DNA from: Dictyoglomus turgidum DSM 6724
GTDB taxonomy: Bacteria > Dictyoglomota > Dictyoglomia > Dictyoglomales > Dictyoglomaceae
NCBI RefSeq assembly: GCF_000021645.1
Contig: NC_011661.1
Span: 1,582,723 to 1,646,722, forward strand
Direction: 5' to 3'
Length of the DNA stretch: 64,000 nt
The number at the start of each line of letters is the position of its first letter. The stretch's first letter is position 1. A model generated the notes under the pieces. That model saw only the letters and a program-made list of their open reading frames with translations, did no database searches and was not told where the DNA came from. This document shows, one piece after another, positions 45,788-53,556 of the stretch. The position numbers were made by a program, and so were the translations under genes.

Positions 45788-46781
45788 TCTTACACCCCAT
45801 TATATGAGCTAAACCAAGAGGGGTTATAATCCTTCCTCTTGATGTCCTTTGAATAAAGCCAATTCTTAAAAGATAAGGTTCATATATGGATTCAATAGTA
45901 TCTGGAGATTCGTTGAGTACTGCTGCAAGGGCTTTTAATCCCACAGGACCACCAGAAAATTTATCCCTAAGGGCAAAAAGAATCTTCCTATCCAACTCAT
46001 CAAGCCCCTTTTCATCGATACCAATTAATTCAAGTACCCTCTTAGTTTCTTCTAAGTTAATATTTTTTTCTTCTTTCAGATCTATATAATCTTTTATTCT
46101 TTTCAAAATTCTGTTAGCAATTCGAGGAACACCTCTTGATCTTTTAGCAATCTCAATTATGGATTCATAGGGAAGATTTAAACCAAGAATTTTTTGAGAC
46201 CTTTCAATAATCTTCACCATTTCTTCATGGGTATAAAAATCTAAATTTGCTATAAATCCAAAGCGATCTCTCAAAGGACTGCTAAGCAAGGCAGGTCTTG
46301 TAGTCGCACCTACTAAGGTGAAGGGGGGAAGTTTTATGCTTAAAACTTTACCTCCAGGACCCTTTCCAGTTACAATACTAACACTCCTATCCTCTAAAGC
46401 AGAATAAAGTATCTCTTCCAAGGAGGGATTCAACCTATGAATCTCGTCTATAAAAATAATGCCCCTCTCTTCTACACTTGTAAGCAAAGCTATTAAATCG
46501 CCACTCTTTTGTAAAGATGGTGCAGATACCATTTTTATGGGGGCATTTTGTTCTTCTGCTATGATCAAAGCAAGGGTCGTCTTTCCTACTCCAGGAGGAC
46601 CTACAAAAAGAATGTGATCTACAGCCTCTTCCCTTTTTTTAGCAGCATTAATTATTAAAGCTAATCTATCTTTTATCCTTTCTTGTCCTATAAAATCTGA
46701 TAGATTCTTTGGTCTTAATACATTATCAAGGGCTGGTTCTCTTTGAACAAGAGAAAAGTAGGGAAATCTTTTCACTTTCAT
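45777..46781 (-). CDS. ruvB: Holliday junction branch migration ATPase RuvB
   Basis: 334-residue AAA+ motor. Walker A is FVGPPGVGKTTLAL, Walker B IIFIDEIHRLN; the arginine/sensor motif VGATTRPALLSSPLRDRFG is intact; the C-terminal winged helix ends IGFIQRTSRGRIITPLGLAHI. It forms a hexamer with RuvA on Holliday junctions. Overlaps ruvA by 4 bases. Confidence 0.97.
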   Translation of the reverse strand: MKVKRFPYFSLVQREPALDNVLRPKNLSDFIGQERIKDRLALIINAAKKREEAVDHILFVGPPGVGKTTLALIIAEEQNAPIKMVSAPSLQKSGDLIALLTSVEERGIIFIDEIHRLNPSLEEILYSALEDRSVSIVTGKGPGGKVLSIKLPPFTLVGATTRPALLSSPLRDRFGFIANLDFYTHEEMVKIIERSQKILGLNLPYESIIEIAKRSRGVPRIANRILKRIKDYIDLKEEKNINLEETKRVLELIGIDEKGLDELDRKILFALRDKFSGGPVGLKALAAVLNESPDTIESIYEPYLLRIGFIQRTSRGRIITPLGLAHIMGCKNDG

Positions 46782-47356
46782 ATCTCCTGAGATAGCTTCC
46801 TTAGTGCAAACCTTATAATTTCCTCAAGATTATCAAGGTCTTTAAATTCCTTTCTTATCTCTTTCATAACTACTTCTATTTCCTCTTTCTTATATCCCAA
46901 ATTTAAGAGAGTGTCTTTTATTATATCTTCTTCTTTATGTTCTCTCTTTGGGATAACTCCTTTTATCTCAAGAAAGATTTTTTGAGTAATCTTTTTCCCA
47001 ACGCCAGGAACCATTAAAAGAGCATTTAAGTCTTCTTTTTCAATCACCTCATAAAACTCTTTAGGAGACATCGCAGAAACAATTCTTAGAGCAATCTTTA
47101 TCCCAACTCCAGTAATATTTTTAAGCCTCTCAAACAAATCTCTTTCTTCTTCCGACAAAAATCCAAAAAACTTTATTCCGTCCTTTTCTATGACTTCTGC
47201 AATGTAAAGCAATATTTTATTGTTTAATTCTTCACTAAGCTTTGAAGTTAAATTTTTGCTAACATAAATTTTAAAACCAAAATTTCCTGTATCAATTATA
47301 AGAGAGTCCCCATGTATTTTTAAAAGTTTTCCATAAATATGATTCAAAAATGCCAA
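46778..47356 (-). CDS. ruvA: Holliday junction DNA-binding protein RuvA
   Basis: 192-residue RuvA. The N-terminal OB domain starts LAFLNHIYGKLLKIHGDSLIID; two HhH motifs follow (ERLKNITGVGIKIALRIV and NALLMVPGVGKKITQKIF); domain III at the C-terminus (DTLLNLGYKKEEIEVVMKEI) contacts RuvB. I choose TTG 47356, 9 bases after AGGAAGG; the frame opens to another TTG at 47365 that is too close to that site. It overlaps the ruvC stop region. Confidence 0.94.
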   Translation of the reverse strand: MAFLNHIYGKLLKIHGDSLIIDTGNFGFKIYVSKNLTSKLSEELNNKILLYIAEVIEKDGIKFFGFLSEEERDLFERLKNITGVGIKIALRIVSAMSPKEFYEVIEKEDLNALLMVPGVGKKITQKIFLEIKGVIPKREHKEEDIIKDTLLNLGYKKEEIEVVMKEIRKEFKDLDNLEEIIRFALRKLSQEI

Positions 47357-47358
47357 GA

Positions 47359-47835
47359 TTAACAACCTTCCTGTTTATAAATGTAAGAAATACACAAAGC
47401 TAAAGCATCTGCCACATCATCAGGTTTAGGAATATCCTTTAACTTCAATATCTCCTTAACCATATATTGAATTTGATTTTTTGTGGCTCTACCATAGCCA
47501 ACTACAGAAAGTTTTACCTCAAGAGGAGTCAATATAGATATTTCTTTTTGATGCTGTTCTGCTGCAAGGATTATAACCCCCTGAGCTTGCCCTATATTAA
47601 TAGCAGTCTTAATGTTTTTATTAAAGAAAATATTCTCCATGACTACTACATCAGGATTGTATAAATCCAAAAGAGAGGAAACTTGATCAAATAGATAATT
47701 TAACCTCCTTCCAATACCCCAACCAGAAGGAGTAGTTAAAGCACCATACTCAATTATTGATATTCCATCTTCACCCTTATTTAAAATACCATAACCTGTT
47801 ATTGCAGTTCCAGGATCAAACCCTATGACAACCAT
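47359..47835 (-). CDS. ruvC: Crossover junction endodeoxyribonuclease RuvC
   Basis: 158-residue Holliday junction resolvase. Acidic catalytic residues are in IGFDPGTAITGYG (Asp7), VVMENIFF (Glu), and DDVADALALC (two Asp). The last gene product of the resolvase trio; the yebC-ruvC-ruvA-ruvB order is a common bacterial arrangement. Start ATG 47835 abuts the yebC stop. Confidence 0.96.
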   Translation of the reverse strand: MVVIGFDPGTAITGYGILNKGEDGISIIEYGALTTPSGWGIGRRLNYLFDQVSSLLDLYNPDVVVMENIFFNKNIKTAINIGQAQGVIILAAEQHQKEISILTPLEVKLSVVGYGRATKNQIQYMVKEILKLKDIPKPDDVADALALCISYIYKQEGC

Positions 47836-48585
47836 TTATGAAAGTGACTGTAAAATTTCATCAGGTATATCAAAATTTGCGTAAGTCTTTTGTACATCAT
47901 CATGGTCTTCAAGTTCTTCCATAAGCTTCAATACTTTTTCAGCATCAGGTCCATCCACAGGAACCAAATTCTTAGGAACCTTTGTTACTTCCGCCTGAGT
48001 AATCTTATATCCCTTTTCCTTTAATATATCCCTTACCTCAGAAAAACTTTCAGGACTCGTGATAACCTCAACAGTATCATCACTTATTTGTACATCTTCA
48101 GCTCCCGCTTCAAGAGCATCAGATATTAGTTGATCTTCATCCTTTACACTCTCTTTTTCAATGATTATGCTTCCTTTCTCTTCAAAAATCCAAGCAACAC
48201 AGCCTGCCTCCCCAAGATTTCCCCCATGCTTGGTAAATATCCTTCTTATTTCAGCTGCTGTTCTATTCTTGTTATCTGTGACTACCTCTACCATTATCGC
48301 AACACCACCTGGTCCATATCCTTCATAAGTTACTTCTTCATAAGCAACTCCAGGAATCTCTCCCGTTCCTCTCATTATGGCCTTTTCTATATTCTCCTTA
48401 GGCATATTTGCCTCTCTTGCTCGTTCAATGGCAGCTCTTAGGCGAGGATTAGTTTCAGGATTTCCCCCACCATGCTTTGCTGCTATTATAATTTCTTTAC
48501 TCAATTGAGAGAAAAGTTTTCCCTTCTTAGCATCTGCTGCTGCCTTCCTATGTTTAATATTTGCCCACTTGGAGTGTCCTGACAT
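47836..48585 (-). CDS. yebC: YebC/PmpR family regulatory protein
   Basis: 249-residue YebC (TACO1) family protein with [32 protein letters not shown] at the N-terminus and [29 protein letters not shown] in the middle. The family acts as transcription regulator or as ribosome factor for proline-rich nascent chains. First gene of the 14-gene run; strong Shine-Dalgarno AAAGGAGG before ATG 48585 and a good promoter at 48631-48659. Confidence 0.96.
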   Translation of the reverse strand: MSGHSKWANIKHRKAAADAKKGKLFSQLSKEIIIAAKHGGGNPETNPRLRAAIERAREANMPKENIEKAIMRGTGEIPGVAYEEVTYEGYGPGGVAIMVEVVTDNKNRTAAEIRRIFTKHGGNLGEAGCVAWIFEEKGSIIIEKESVKDEDQLISDALEAGAEDVQISDDTVEVITSPESFSEVRDILKEKGYKITQAEVTKVPKNLVPVDGPDAEKVLKLMEELEDHDDVQKTYANFDIPDEILQSLS

Positions 48586-48630
48586 TATTCCGCCTCCTTT
48601 TAAATCAAAGATTTGCTATGTTTCATAAGC

Positions 48631-48659
48631 ATTCTACAACATTTTATTAAGTTTGACAA
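48631..48659 (-). promoter_or_regulatory. Promoter of the yebC-ruv-que-sec-recJ run
   Basis: The minus strand has TTGTCA (48659-48654), a 17-base spacer and TAGAAT (48636-48631), one mismatch in each hexamer. Its -35 overlaps the -35 of the divergent HAD promoter by five bases. Confidence 0.78.
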
Positions 48660-48681
48660 GAATACCACTTTTAATTAAACT
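48653..48681 (+). promoter_or_regulatory. Promoter of the HAD phosphatase gene, shared -35 zone
   Basis: TTGACA (48653-48658, perfect), a 17-base spacer and TAAACT (48676-48681). Predicted start near 48688, two bases before ATG 48690, without a ribosome site. The two divergent promoters cannot be bound by polymerase at the same time. Confidence 0.7.
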
Positions 48682-48689
48682 ATCTTACT

Positions 48690-49403
48690 ATGAATATAAG
48701 ATTGATCTTGACAGACATAGAAGGCTGTATCACAAAGAACAAAGGATATCCTCTGGATCTTTTATCTCTTCAATGGATACGAGAGAATTTAAAAAAACTT
48801 CCTCCTATTTCTCTTAATACAGGTAGATCAAAACCATACATTGAAGCAATCCTTCAAGCTTTAGGAGATTTTCAAGACTCCATAGGAGAGAATGGTTGCA
48901 CCATATACTTAGTTGAAAAAGACGATATTGTTTTACATCCTATCATAAATGACGACATTCTAAAAGAAAAAGAAGAACTCAAAAAGTTTTTAAAAGAGAA
49001 GATCAAGAATCTAGGCCATATAGAGCCAGGAAAAGAAGTATGTGTTTCTCTATTTCCAGAAGAGGGTATTCTTGTAAAGGATCTCGCTGAATATACGCAA
49101 GAACTAATTAAAGAGGAATTTCCAGAATTTCAATTAGTATATTCATCGGTAGCGGTTGATATTACCCCCAAAGGAATTGATAAAGGTTCAGGAATGGACA
49201 TACTCTTAGAAATGAAAAATTTATCCTACGATGAGGTATTAGGAATTGGAGATAGCCTTGGAGACTTTCCTTTTCTAAGCAAACTAAAATATAAAGCTAC
49301 CCCTGCCAATGGCCATCCGAAGATAAAAGAGATAGCAACTTATGTAGCTAAAGAAGAAGACATCAAAGGACTTATTGAGATCTTTAAACATTTCTTCTTC
49401 TAA
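48690..49403 (+). CDS. HAD-superfamily phosphatase (Cof/MPGP-like) with DIEG motif
   Basis: 237-residue HAD hydrolase. Motif I is LILTDIEGCIT, with Glu where most HAD phosphatases have the second Asp (DxDG); DIEG is known from enolase-phosphatases. Motif II is SLNTGRS, motif III KGSGMD, and motif IV GIGDSLGDFPFL. The cap between residues 70 and 150 resembles mannosyl-3-phosphoglycerate or sucrose-type phosphatases. Substrate unknown. Candidate leaderless start (ACTATG). The 3' end overlaps the convergent nnr gene by 20 bases. Confidence 0.82.
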   Translation: MNIRLILTDIEGCITKNKGYPLDLLSLQWIRENLKKLPPISLNTGRSKPYIEAILQALGDFQDSIGENGCTIYLVEKDDIVLHPIINDDILKEKEELKKFLKEKIKNLGHIEPGKEVCVSLFPEEGILVKDLAEYTQELIKEEFPEFQLVYSSVAVDITPKGIDKGSGMDILLEMKNLSYDEVLGIGDSLGDFPFLSKLKYKATPANGHPKIKEIATYVAKEEDIKGLIEIFKHFFF

Positions 49404-50928
49404 TTACCTCATCTATAGCCAAAGGAAGTATTTTAATTATATCTGAAGCTGTAAGTCCAACACTACCTTTATACTTTTTCCATATAACTGAACTATAACC
49501 ATGAACAAAATTACCAAGAATACAGGCTTCCTTTAACGAGTATCCTTGTGCTGAAAACCCCGCAATTATTCCTGTAAGAACATCCCCTGAACCCGCTGTT
49601 GCTAGTAGAAAATCTGCAAAAGGATTCACATACACATGGTTTTTGGGATCAAAAAATAAAGAATTGGGACCTTTAATTATCAGATTCAATTTATACCTTT
49701 CTACAAAATTCCTACCTATTTCAACTCTCTTTTTCGAAATTGTCTCTACACTTTCTTCTACAATTCTTGACATCTCCCCATAGTGAGGCGTAAAGACCAC
49801 ATCTTTGCCTGAAATATCTCCAAGAATATCCTTAACAAAAGAAAGTGCATCTGCATCTACCACCACTTTCTTATCAACTTTTCTCAAAAAATCTTGAACC
49901 AGCCTTCTTACATCTTCGTTTATGCCTATCCCTGGACCAATAGCTACAGCTTCAATTCCGTAAGTTTCTATTATTTCTAGAATATACCCTAAATTGTCAT
50001 AAGAAATATAACCATCTTTATCTTTTAATGGAATATAAATAATCTCGGGATAGTTTCCTCTATATACCATGCTAATTTTTTCTGGAACCGCAAGGTAAAC
50101 CATTCCAGCTCCTGTCCTTAGAGCAGAGAGAGCAGAAAGAATAGGAGCGCCGGTATACCTAAAAGATCCCCCAATAATTAATACTTTTCCCTTTTTCCCC
50201 TTATGTACCCCTTTGGAAGGGATACGAACAATATCCTTCAAAAGTTCCCAGTCCACAAGGTGTATATTTGACTCCACAATATCATTAACAATCTCTATAG
50301 GAATACCCAACCTACCAACAATAACCTCTCCCACATAATCCACAGCTCCAGTTTCAAAAAGTCCCACTTTAGGAAGAAACATCGTTAAAACATAATCTGC
50401 TCTTAACGCTTCGCCCATTATCTCCCCAGTATCAGAATTTATTCCTGAAGGTATATCAATAGAAATTATTTTTTTGCCCAAATTATTAATATATCTGAAG
50501 ATCTTTTTTAAATCATCATCAATTTCTCTTTTTAGACCTATACCAAAAATCCCATCTACTATTAATTCATATTCCTTAAGTTCTGTATAATCTTGCAAAA
50601 TATCTTTTATCTCAACCAGGTTCTTTAAAAGACCCAATTGAATCTTCAAAAGATCCGATATTTTCTTACCCCACAAATAGGAGAAAATGGTAATTTTTCT
50701 AATGCCATTTGAATACAGATATCTTGCCAAAGCAACACCATCACCACCATTATTTCCTGGGCCACAAAGAATAGCTATTTTTCTATTCTCTATATCTTCA
50801 AATTTCTCTTTCAAAAAACTAAATAAAAAAGATGCAGCATTTTCCATTAGTAGTATTGGTGGAATAGAGTACTCTCTCTCTAACCTTTCTTCAAGCCTTT
50901 TTATCTCTTCAGAAGTTACCAATTTCAT
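49384..50928 (-). CDS. nnr: Bifunctional NAD(P)H-hydrate epimerase / ADP-dependent dehydratase
   Basis: 514-residue fusion repairing hydrated NAD(P)H. The N-terminal YjeF_N epimerase domain (about 1-215) has IAILCGPGNNGGDGVALARYL and LIVDGIFGIGLKREI; the C-terminal carbohydrate-kinase-like dehydratase (about 225-514) has GKVLIIGGSFRYTGAP, VAIGPGIG, VFTPHYGEMSRI and FLLATAGSGDVLTGIIAG. Start ATG 50928 (MKLVTSEEI) follows GGGAGGG. It overlaps the NusG-domain gene by 4 bases. Confidence 0.95.
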   Translation of the reverse strand: MKLVTSEEIKRLEERLEREYSIPPILLMENAASFLFSFLKEKFEDIENRKIAILCGPGNNGGDGVALARYLYSNGIRKITIFSYLWGKKISDLLKIQLGLLKNLVEIKDILQDYTELKEYELIVDGIFGIGLKREIDDDLKKIFRYINNLGKKIISIDIPSGINSDTGEIMGEALRADYVLTMFLPKVGLFETGAVDYVGEVIVGRLGIPIEIVNDIVESNIHLVDWELLKDIVRIPSKGVHKGKKGKVLIIGGSFRYTGAPILSALSALRTGAGMVYLAVPEKISMVYRGNYPEIIYIPLKDKDGYISYDNLGYILEIIETYGIEAVAIGPGIGINEDVRRLVQDFLRKVDKKVVVDADALSFVKDILGDISGKDVVFTPHYGEMSRIVEESVETISKKRVEIGRNFVERYKLNLIIKGPNSLFFDPKNHVYVNPFADFLLATAGSGDVLTGIIAGFSAQGYSLKEACILGNFVHGYSSVIWKKYKGSVGLTASDIIKILPLAIDEVIRRRNV

Positions 50929-51272
50929 TTTCTTCCCTCCCAAGTGATAACTACTCTATTGGGAAGACAAACAATACTTTCCCCTACTTTATTTATAAAA
51001 CCTTGTTTAATGCAAAGTTTATCAGGACAAGGAGAAGAAATCATACGAACCCCTTTTCCCTCTACGTATTCAAAAACACTCTTACCTAAAAGACCTTGAA
51101 CTTCAAATCTTTCTCTGCTTTTTAACTCTCCTAAGGATTTGGAAAAAACTTCTCTATTGTTTACATATACCTTTAAGACAACCCCTTCATTTCTAATATA
51201 ATTGAAGTAAAACAGACCTAATGCCAATAAAAGAAAGAATATTATTAACAATATGTCATATCTTCTAAACAT
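50925..51272 (-). CDS. NusG domain II-like membrane-anchored protein
   Basis: 115-residue protein with an N-terminal membrane helix (ILLIIFFLLLALGLFYFNYI) and an extracytoplasmic beta domain of the NusG_II type (VYVNNREVFSKSLGELKSRERFEV ... GVRMISSPCPDKLCIKQGFINKVGESIVCLPNRVVI). The CPDxxC motif with a third Cys is characteristic of this family, which accompanies thiamine/FAD-related or RnfG genes in other bacteria. Here it is linked to the NADHX repair gene. Function unknown. Confidence 0.87.
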   Translation of the reverse strand: MFRRYDILLIIFFLLLALGLFYFNYIRNEGVVLKVYVNNREVFSKSLGELKSRERFEVQGLLGKSVFEYVEGKGVRMISSPCPDKLCIKQGFINKVGESIVCLPNRVVITWEGRK

Positions 51273-51294
51273 GTTTTAAGTATATCACAAAATT

Positions 51295-51303
51295 TGATAT
51301 AAT
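51295..51303 (+). promoter_or_regulatory. Extended -10 just before the nitroreductase-like gene
   Basis: TGATATAAT (hexamer 51298-51303), identical to the element before polX. Predicted start near 51310; ATG 51314 follows with no Shine-Dalgarno. Confidence 0.65.
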
Positions 51304-51313
51304 AAGATGCACT

Positions 51314-51979
51314 ATGGAATATGTAATAAGCTTTATTATAGGGGTAATTTCATTAATAAAGTTTACTTATGCCCAGAATGGTAAAGTAATAAAACTTCCG
51401 ACTCCCTCCTTTAAAAGTTCCATCTCCATTGAAGAAGCCTTGCTTTATAGAAGATCAAAGAGATTTTATAAAGACCTACCCCTTACTACTCAGGAATTAT
51501 CACAAATCCTTTGGGCTTCTCAGGGAATATCAGATTCTGACTATAAGTTTAGGACTTGTCCCTCAGCTGGAGCATTATATCCTTTAGAAGTCTATATATC
51601 AATCTTAAAGGTTGAGGGAATAGAATCAGGTATATATAAATACACTCCAGAAAAACATGAGATAATCCAGTTATATAAAAATCATAAAAGGGATGAACTT
51701 TATGAGGCATCTTTAAAGCAGGAATGGGTAAAGTGGGCTCCTGTTGTACTCATAATTTGTGCCTCTTTTTATAAAACCAAAGCTCGTTATGGGGAAAGGG
51801 GAATAAGATATATATACATAGAAACAGGACATTGCGCTCAGAATATTTACCTACAATGTGTTTCTTTAGGTTTAGGTACAGTAGCGGTAGGTGCCTTTGA
51901 TGATGACGAAATAAGTAAAATCCTAAATTTACCTAAATTTGAAATTCCCACATATTTGATGCCAATTGGAAAAATTTAG
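51314..51979 (+). CDS. Exported SagB/ThcOx-type nitroreductase-fold protein
   Basis: 221-residue FMN-type flavoprotein with a signal peptide (about 1-20, ISLIKFTYAQ). Conserved: SIEEALLYRRSKRFYKDLPLTTQELSQILWASQGI (FMN phosphate and dimer contact), CPSAGALYPLEVYI, IETGHCAQNIYLQCVSLGLGTVAVGAFDD. This pattern is of the SagB/ThcOx family. No peptide-modification partners (cyclodehydratase, precursor) are nearby, so a thiazole/oxazole oxidase role is unlikely. An exported flavin reductase is odd, since FMN must be exported or the protein carried folded. Candidate leaderless start. Confidence 0.83.
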   Translation: MEYVISFIIGVISLIKFTYAQNGKVIKLPTPSFKSSISIEEALLYRRSKRFYKDLPLTTQELSQILWASQGISDSDYKFRTCPSAGALYPLEVYISILKVEGIESGIYKYTPEKHEIIQLYKNHKRDELYEASLKQEWVKWAPVVLIICASFYKTKARYGERGIRYIYIETGHCAQNIYLQCVSLGLGTVAVGAFDDDEISKILNLPKFEIPTYLMPIGKI

Positions 51980-51988
51980 TCATCTTTG

Positions 51989-52018
51989 TTGACAAATTAT
52001 GCTCCCTGATGCTAAACT
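51989..52018 (+). promoter_or_regulatory. Promoter of the SIS-NurA-HerA-Mre11-Rad50 operon
   Basis: TTGACA (51989-51994, perfect), an 18-base spacer and TAAACT (52013-52018). Leader of about 27 bases with AGAGGTGA before ATG 52052. The hexamers are the same as in the HAD promoter. Confidence 0.68.
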
Positions 52019-52051
52019 TTCCTTAACTCCAATATAAAGAGGTGATTACTA

Positions 52052-53086
52052 ATGTCCGAAAAGTTTATGATTAAGGAAATAAGAGAGGGCTTTTCCATAA
52101 TAAAAAGTTATAAAGATCGATGGGAAGAATTTGTAGAAGTTTCAAAAAGAATAAAATCCCTTGATTTTCAAAACATTGTTTTTGTAGCAAGAGGATCATC
52201 AGATAACGCAGCCACATGGGGAAAATACTATATGGAGTCTCATTTAAGAGTTCCTGTATCTCTATGTGCCCCATCTTTATTTACCATATATAAACTTCCT
52301 CCTAATCTTAAATCATCCTTGGTTATTGCCATATCTCAATCAGGGGAAAGTGATGATATATGTGAAGTTGTAAATAATGCCAACAAACAAGGAGCCTTGA
52401 CAATTGGCATAACTAATAATCCTCAAGGGAAATTAGCCCAAATAGCTAAAATAAATATTTTCCTAAACTCAGGCATTGAAAAAAGTGTTGCAGCCACTAA
52501 AACTTACTTATCTCAGTTAGTGTCCATTTATTTTCTAACAAACACATTAATAGGTAGAAATATACTACCTGAATTTGATAAAATATTAAACGCTATGGAA
52601 GATATTCTAAAAAGAGAGGAAGAGATAAAAGAAAAGGTAAAACCTTATAAATACATGGAGCATTGTGCTGTCCTTGGAAGAGGCTTTAATTTATCCACAG
52701 CTTTAGAAACTGCCTTAAAATTAAAAGAAACCTCTTATATTATTGCTCAGCCTTATTCTTCAGCAGACTTTATGCATGGGCCCCTTGCCCTTGCTTCTGA
52801 AGGATTTCCTGTGTTCTTTTTTGTTCCAAAAGGAGAAAGTATGGAGCATTCCTTAGAGGTTTTAAAAACTCTAAAAGAAAAAGGAAGCGATATTTTTATC
52901 TTCACCAACGAAATTGATCTCTTAAAAGAATATGATGGAATTTACATAAACTGTGATATTCCAGAATATATAACTCCTATACCTTTCATTTATCCTGCTC
53001 AATTTTTTGCTTATTATCTTGCTGAGATTAAGGGAAGAGATCCTGACAACCCCAGAAATATAAGGAAGGTTACCATAACAAGATGA
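52052..53086 (+). CDS. SIS-domain sugar isomerase/deaminase (GlmS/NagB-II-like)
   Basis: 344 residues with two SIS domains and no glutaminase domain. First SIS: IVFVARGSSDNAATWGKYYME and VIAISQSGESDDICEVV, plus VAATKTYLSQL; second: CAVLGRGFNLSTALETALKLKET and ADFMHGPLALA; the C-terminus DPDNPRNIRKVTITR is typical of GlmS-related isomerases. Likely substrate is an amino-sugar phosphate or fructosamine phosphate. First gene of the operon that ends in Rad50; overlaps the DUF212 gene by ATGA. Confidence 0.9.
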   Translation: MSEKFMIKEIREGFSIIKSYKDRWEEFVEVSKRIKSLDFQNIVFVARGSSDNAATWGKYYMESHLRVPVSLCAPSLFTIYKLPPNLKSSLVIAISQSGESDDICEVVNNANKQGALTIGITNNPQGKLAQIAKINIFLNSGIEKSVAATKTYLSQLVSIYFLTNTLIGRNILPEFDKILNAMEDILKREEEIKEKVKPYKYMEHCAVLGRGFNLSTALETALKLKETSYIIAQPYSSADFMHGPLALASEGFPVFFFVPKGESMEHSLEVLKTLKEKGSDIFIFTNEIDLLKEYDGIYINCDIPEYITPIPFIYPAQFFAYYLAEIKGRDPDNPRNIRKVTITR

Positions 53087-53556
53087 CAAATATAATACAG
53101 ATAATAGAAGACTTACTTCAAAATCCTGTATTTATTATTCCTATGATGGTGGCAATGATTACTCAAGGAATTAAGGGATTAATAAGGAGTATTCAAGAGA
53201 GAAAATTTTTATGGAGAGCCTTCTTTGAATGGGGTGGAATGCCAAGTTCCCATTCTGCTCTTGTAGTATCTTTATCCCTGATAATTGGCATAAAGGAGGG
53301 TTTTAATTCCACCATCTATATTCTTTCTATGTTCTTTGCAGGAATAGTAATAGCAGACGCCATTGGAGTAAGACTTGCTACAGAAGAACAAGCAAAGGTT
53401 ATAAACAAAATTATACAAAAGGAAATAAAAAATCCTGAATTGAAAGAAATCTACTTAAAAGAATCTATAGGTCATACACCTATAGAAGCCATAACTGGAG
53501 GAATCATTGGACTTATTTTAACCCACTTTATATACTATGGATTTTTTGTAAAATGA
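53083..53556 (+). CDS. DUF212 / divergent PAP2 membrane protein
   Basis: 157-residue membrane protein of the divergent PAP2 (DUF212, YuiD-like) family: FEWGGMPSSHSALVVSL is the retained PSSH phosphatase motif, with AGIVIADAIGVRLATEEQAKVINKI and IGHTPIEAITGGIIG (second His). Four or so helices. It may act on a lipid-linked phosphate in the membrane. It overlaps both neighbours by 4 bases. Confidence 0.92.
   Translation: MTNIIQIIEDLLQNPVFIIPMMVAMITQGIKGLIRSIQERKFLWRAFFEWGGMPSSHSALVVSLSLIIGIKEGFNSTIYILSMFFAGIVIADAIGVRLATEEQAKVINKIIQKEIKNPELKEIYLKESIGHTPIEAITGGIIGLILTHFIYYGFFVK

Noticed and set aside
51314-51979. Azole-modified peptide biosynthesis cluster
   Set aside because: Only the SagB-like protein is present; no precursor peptide, cyclodehydratase or export genes in the neighbourhood.
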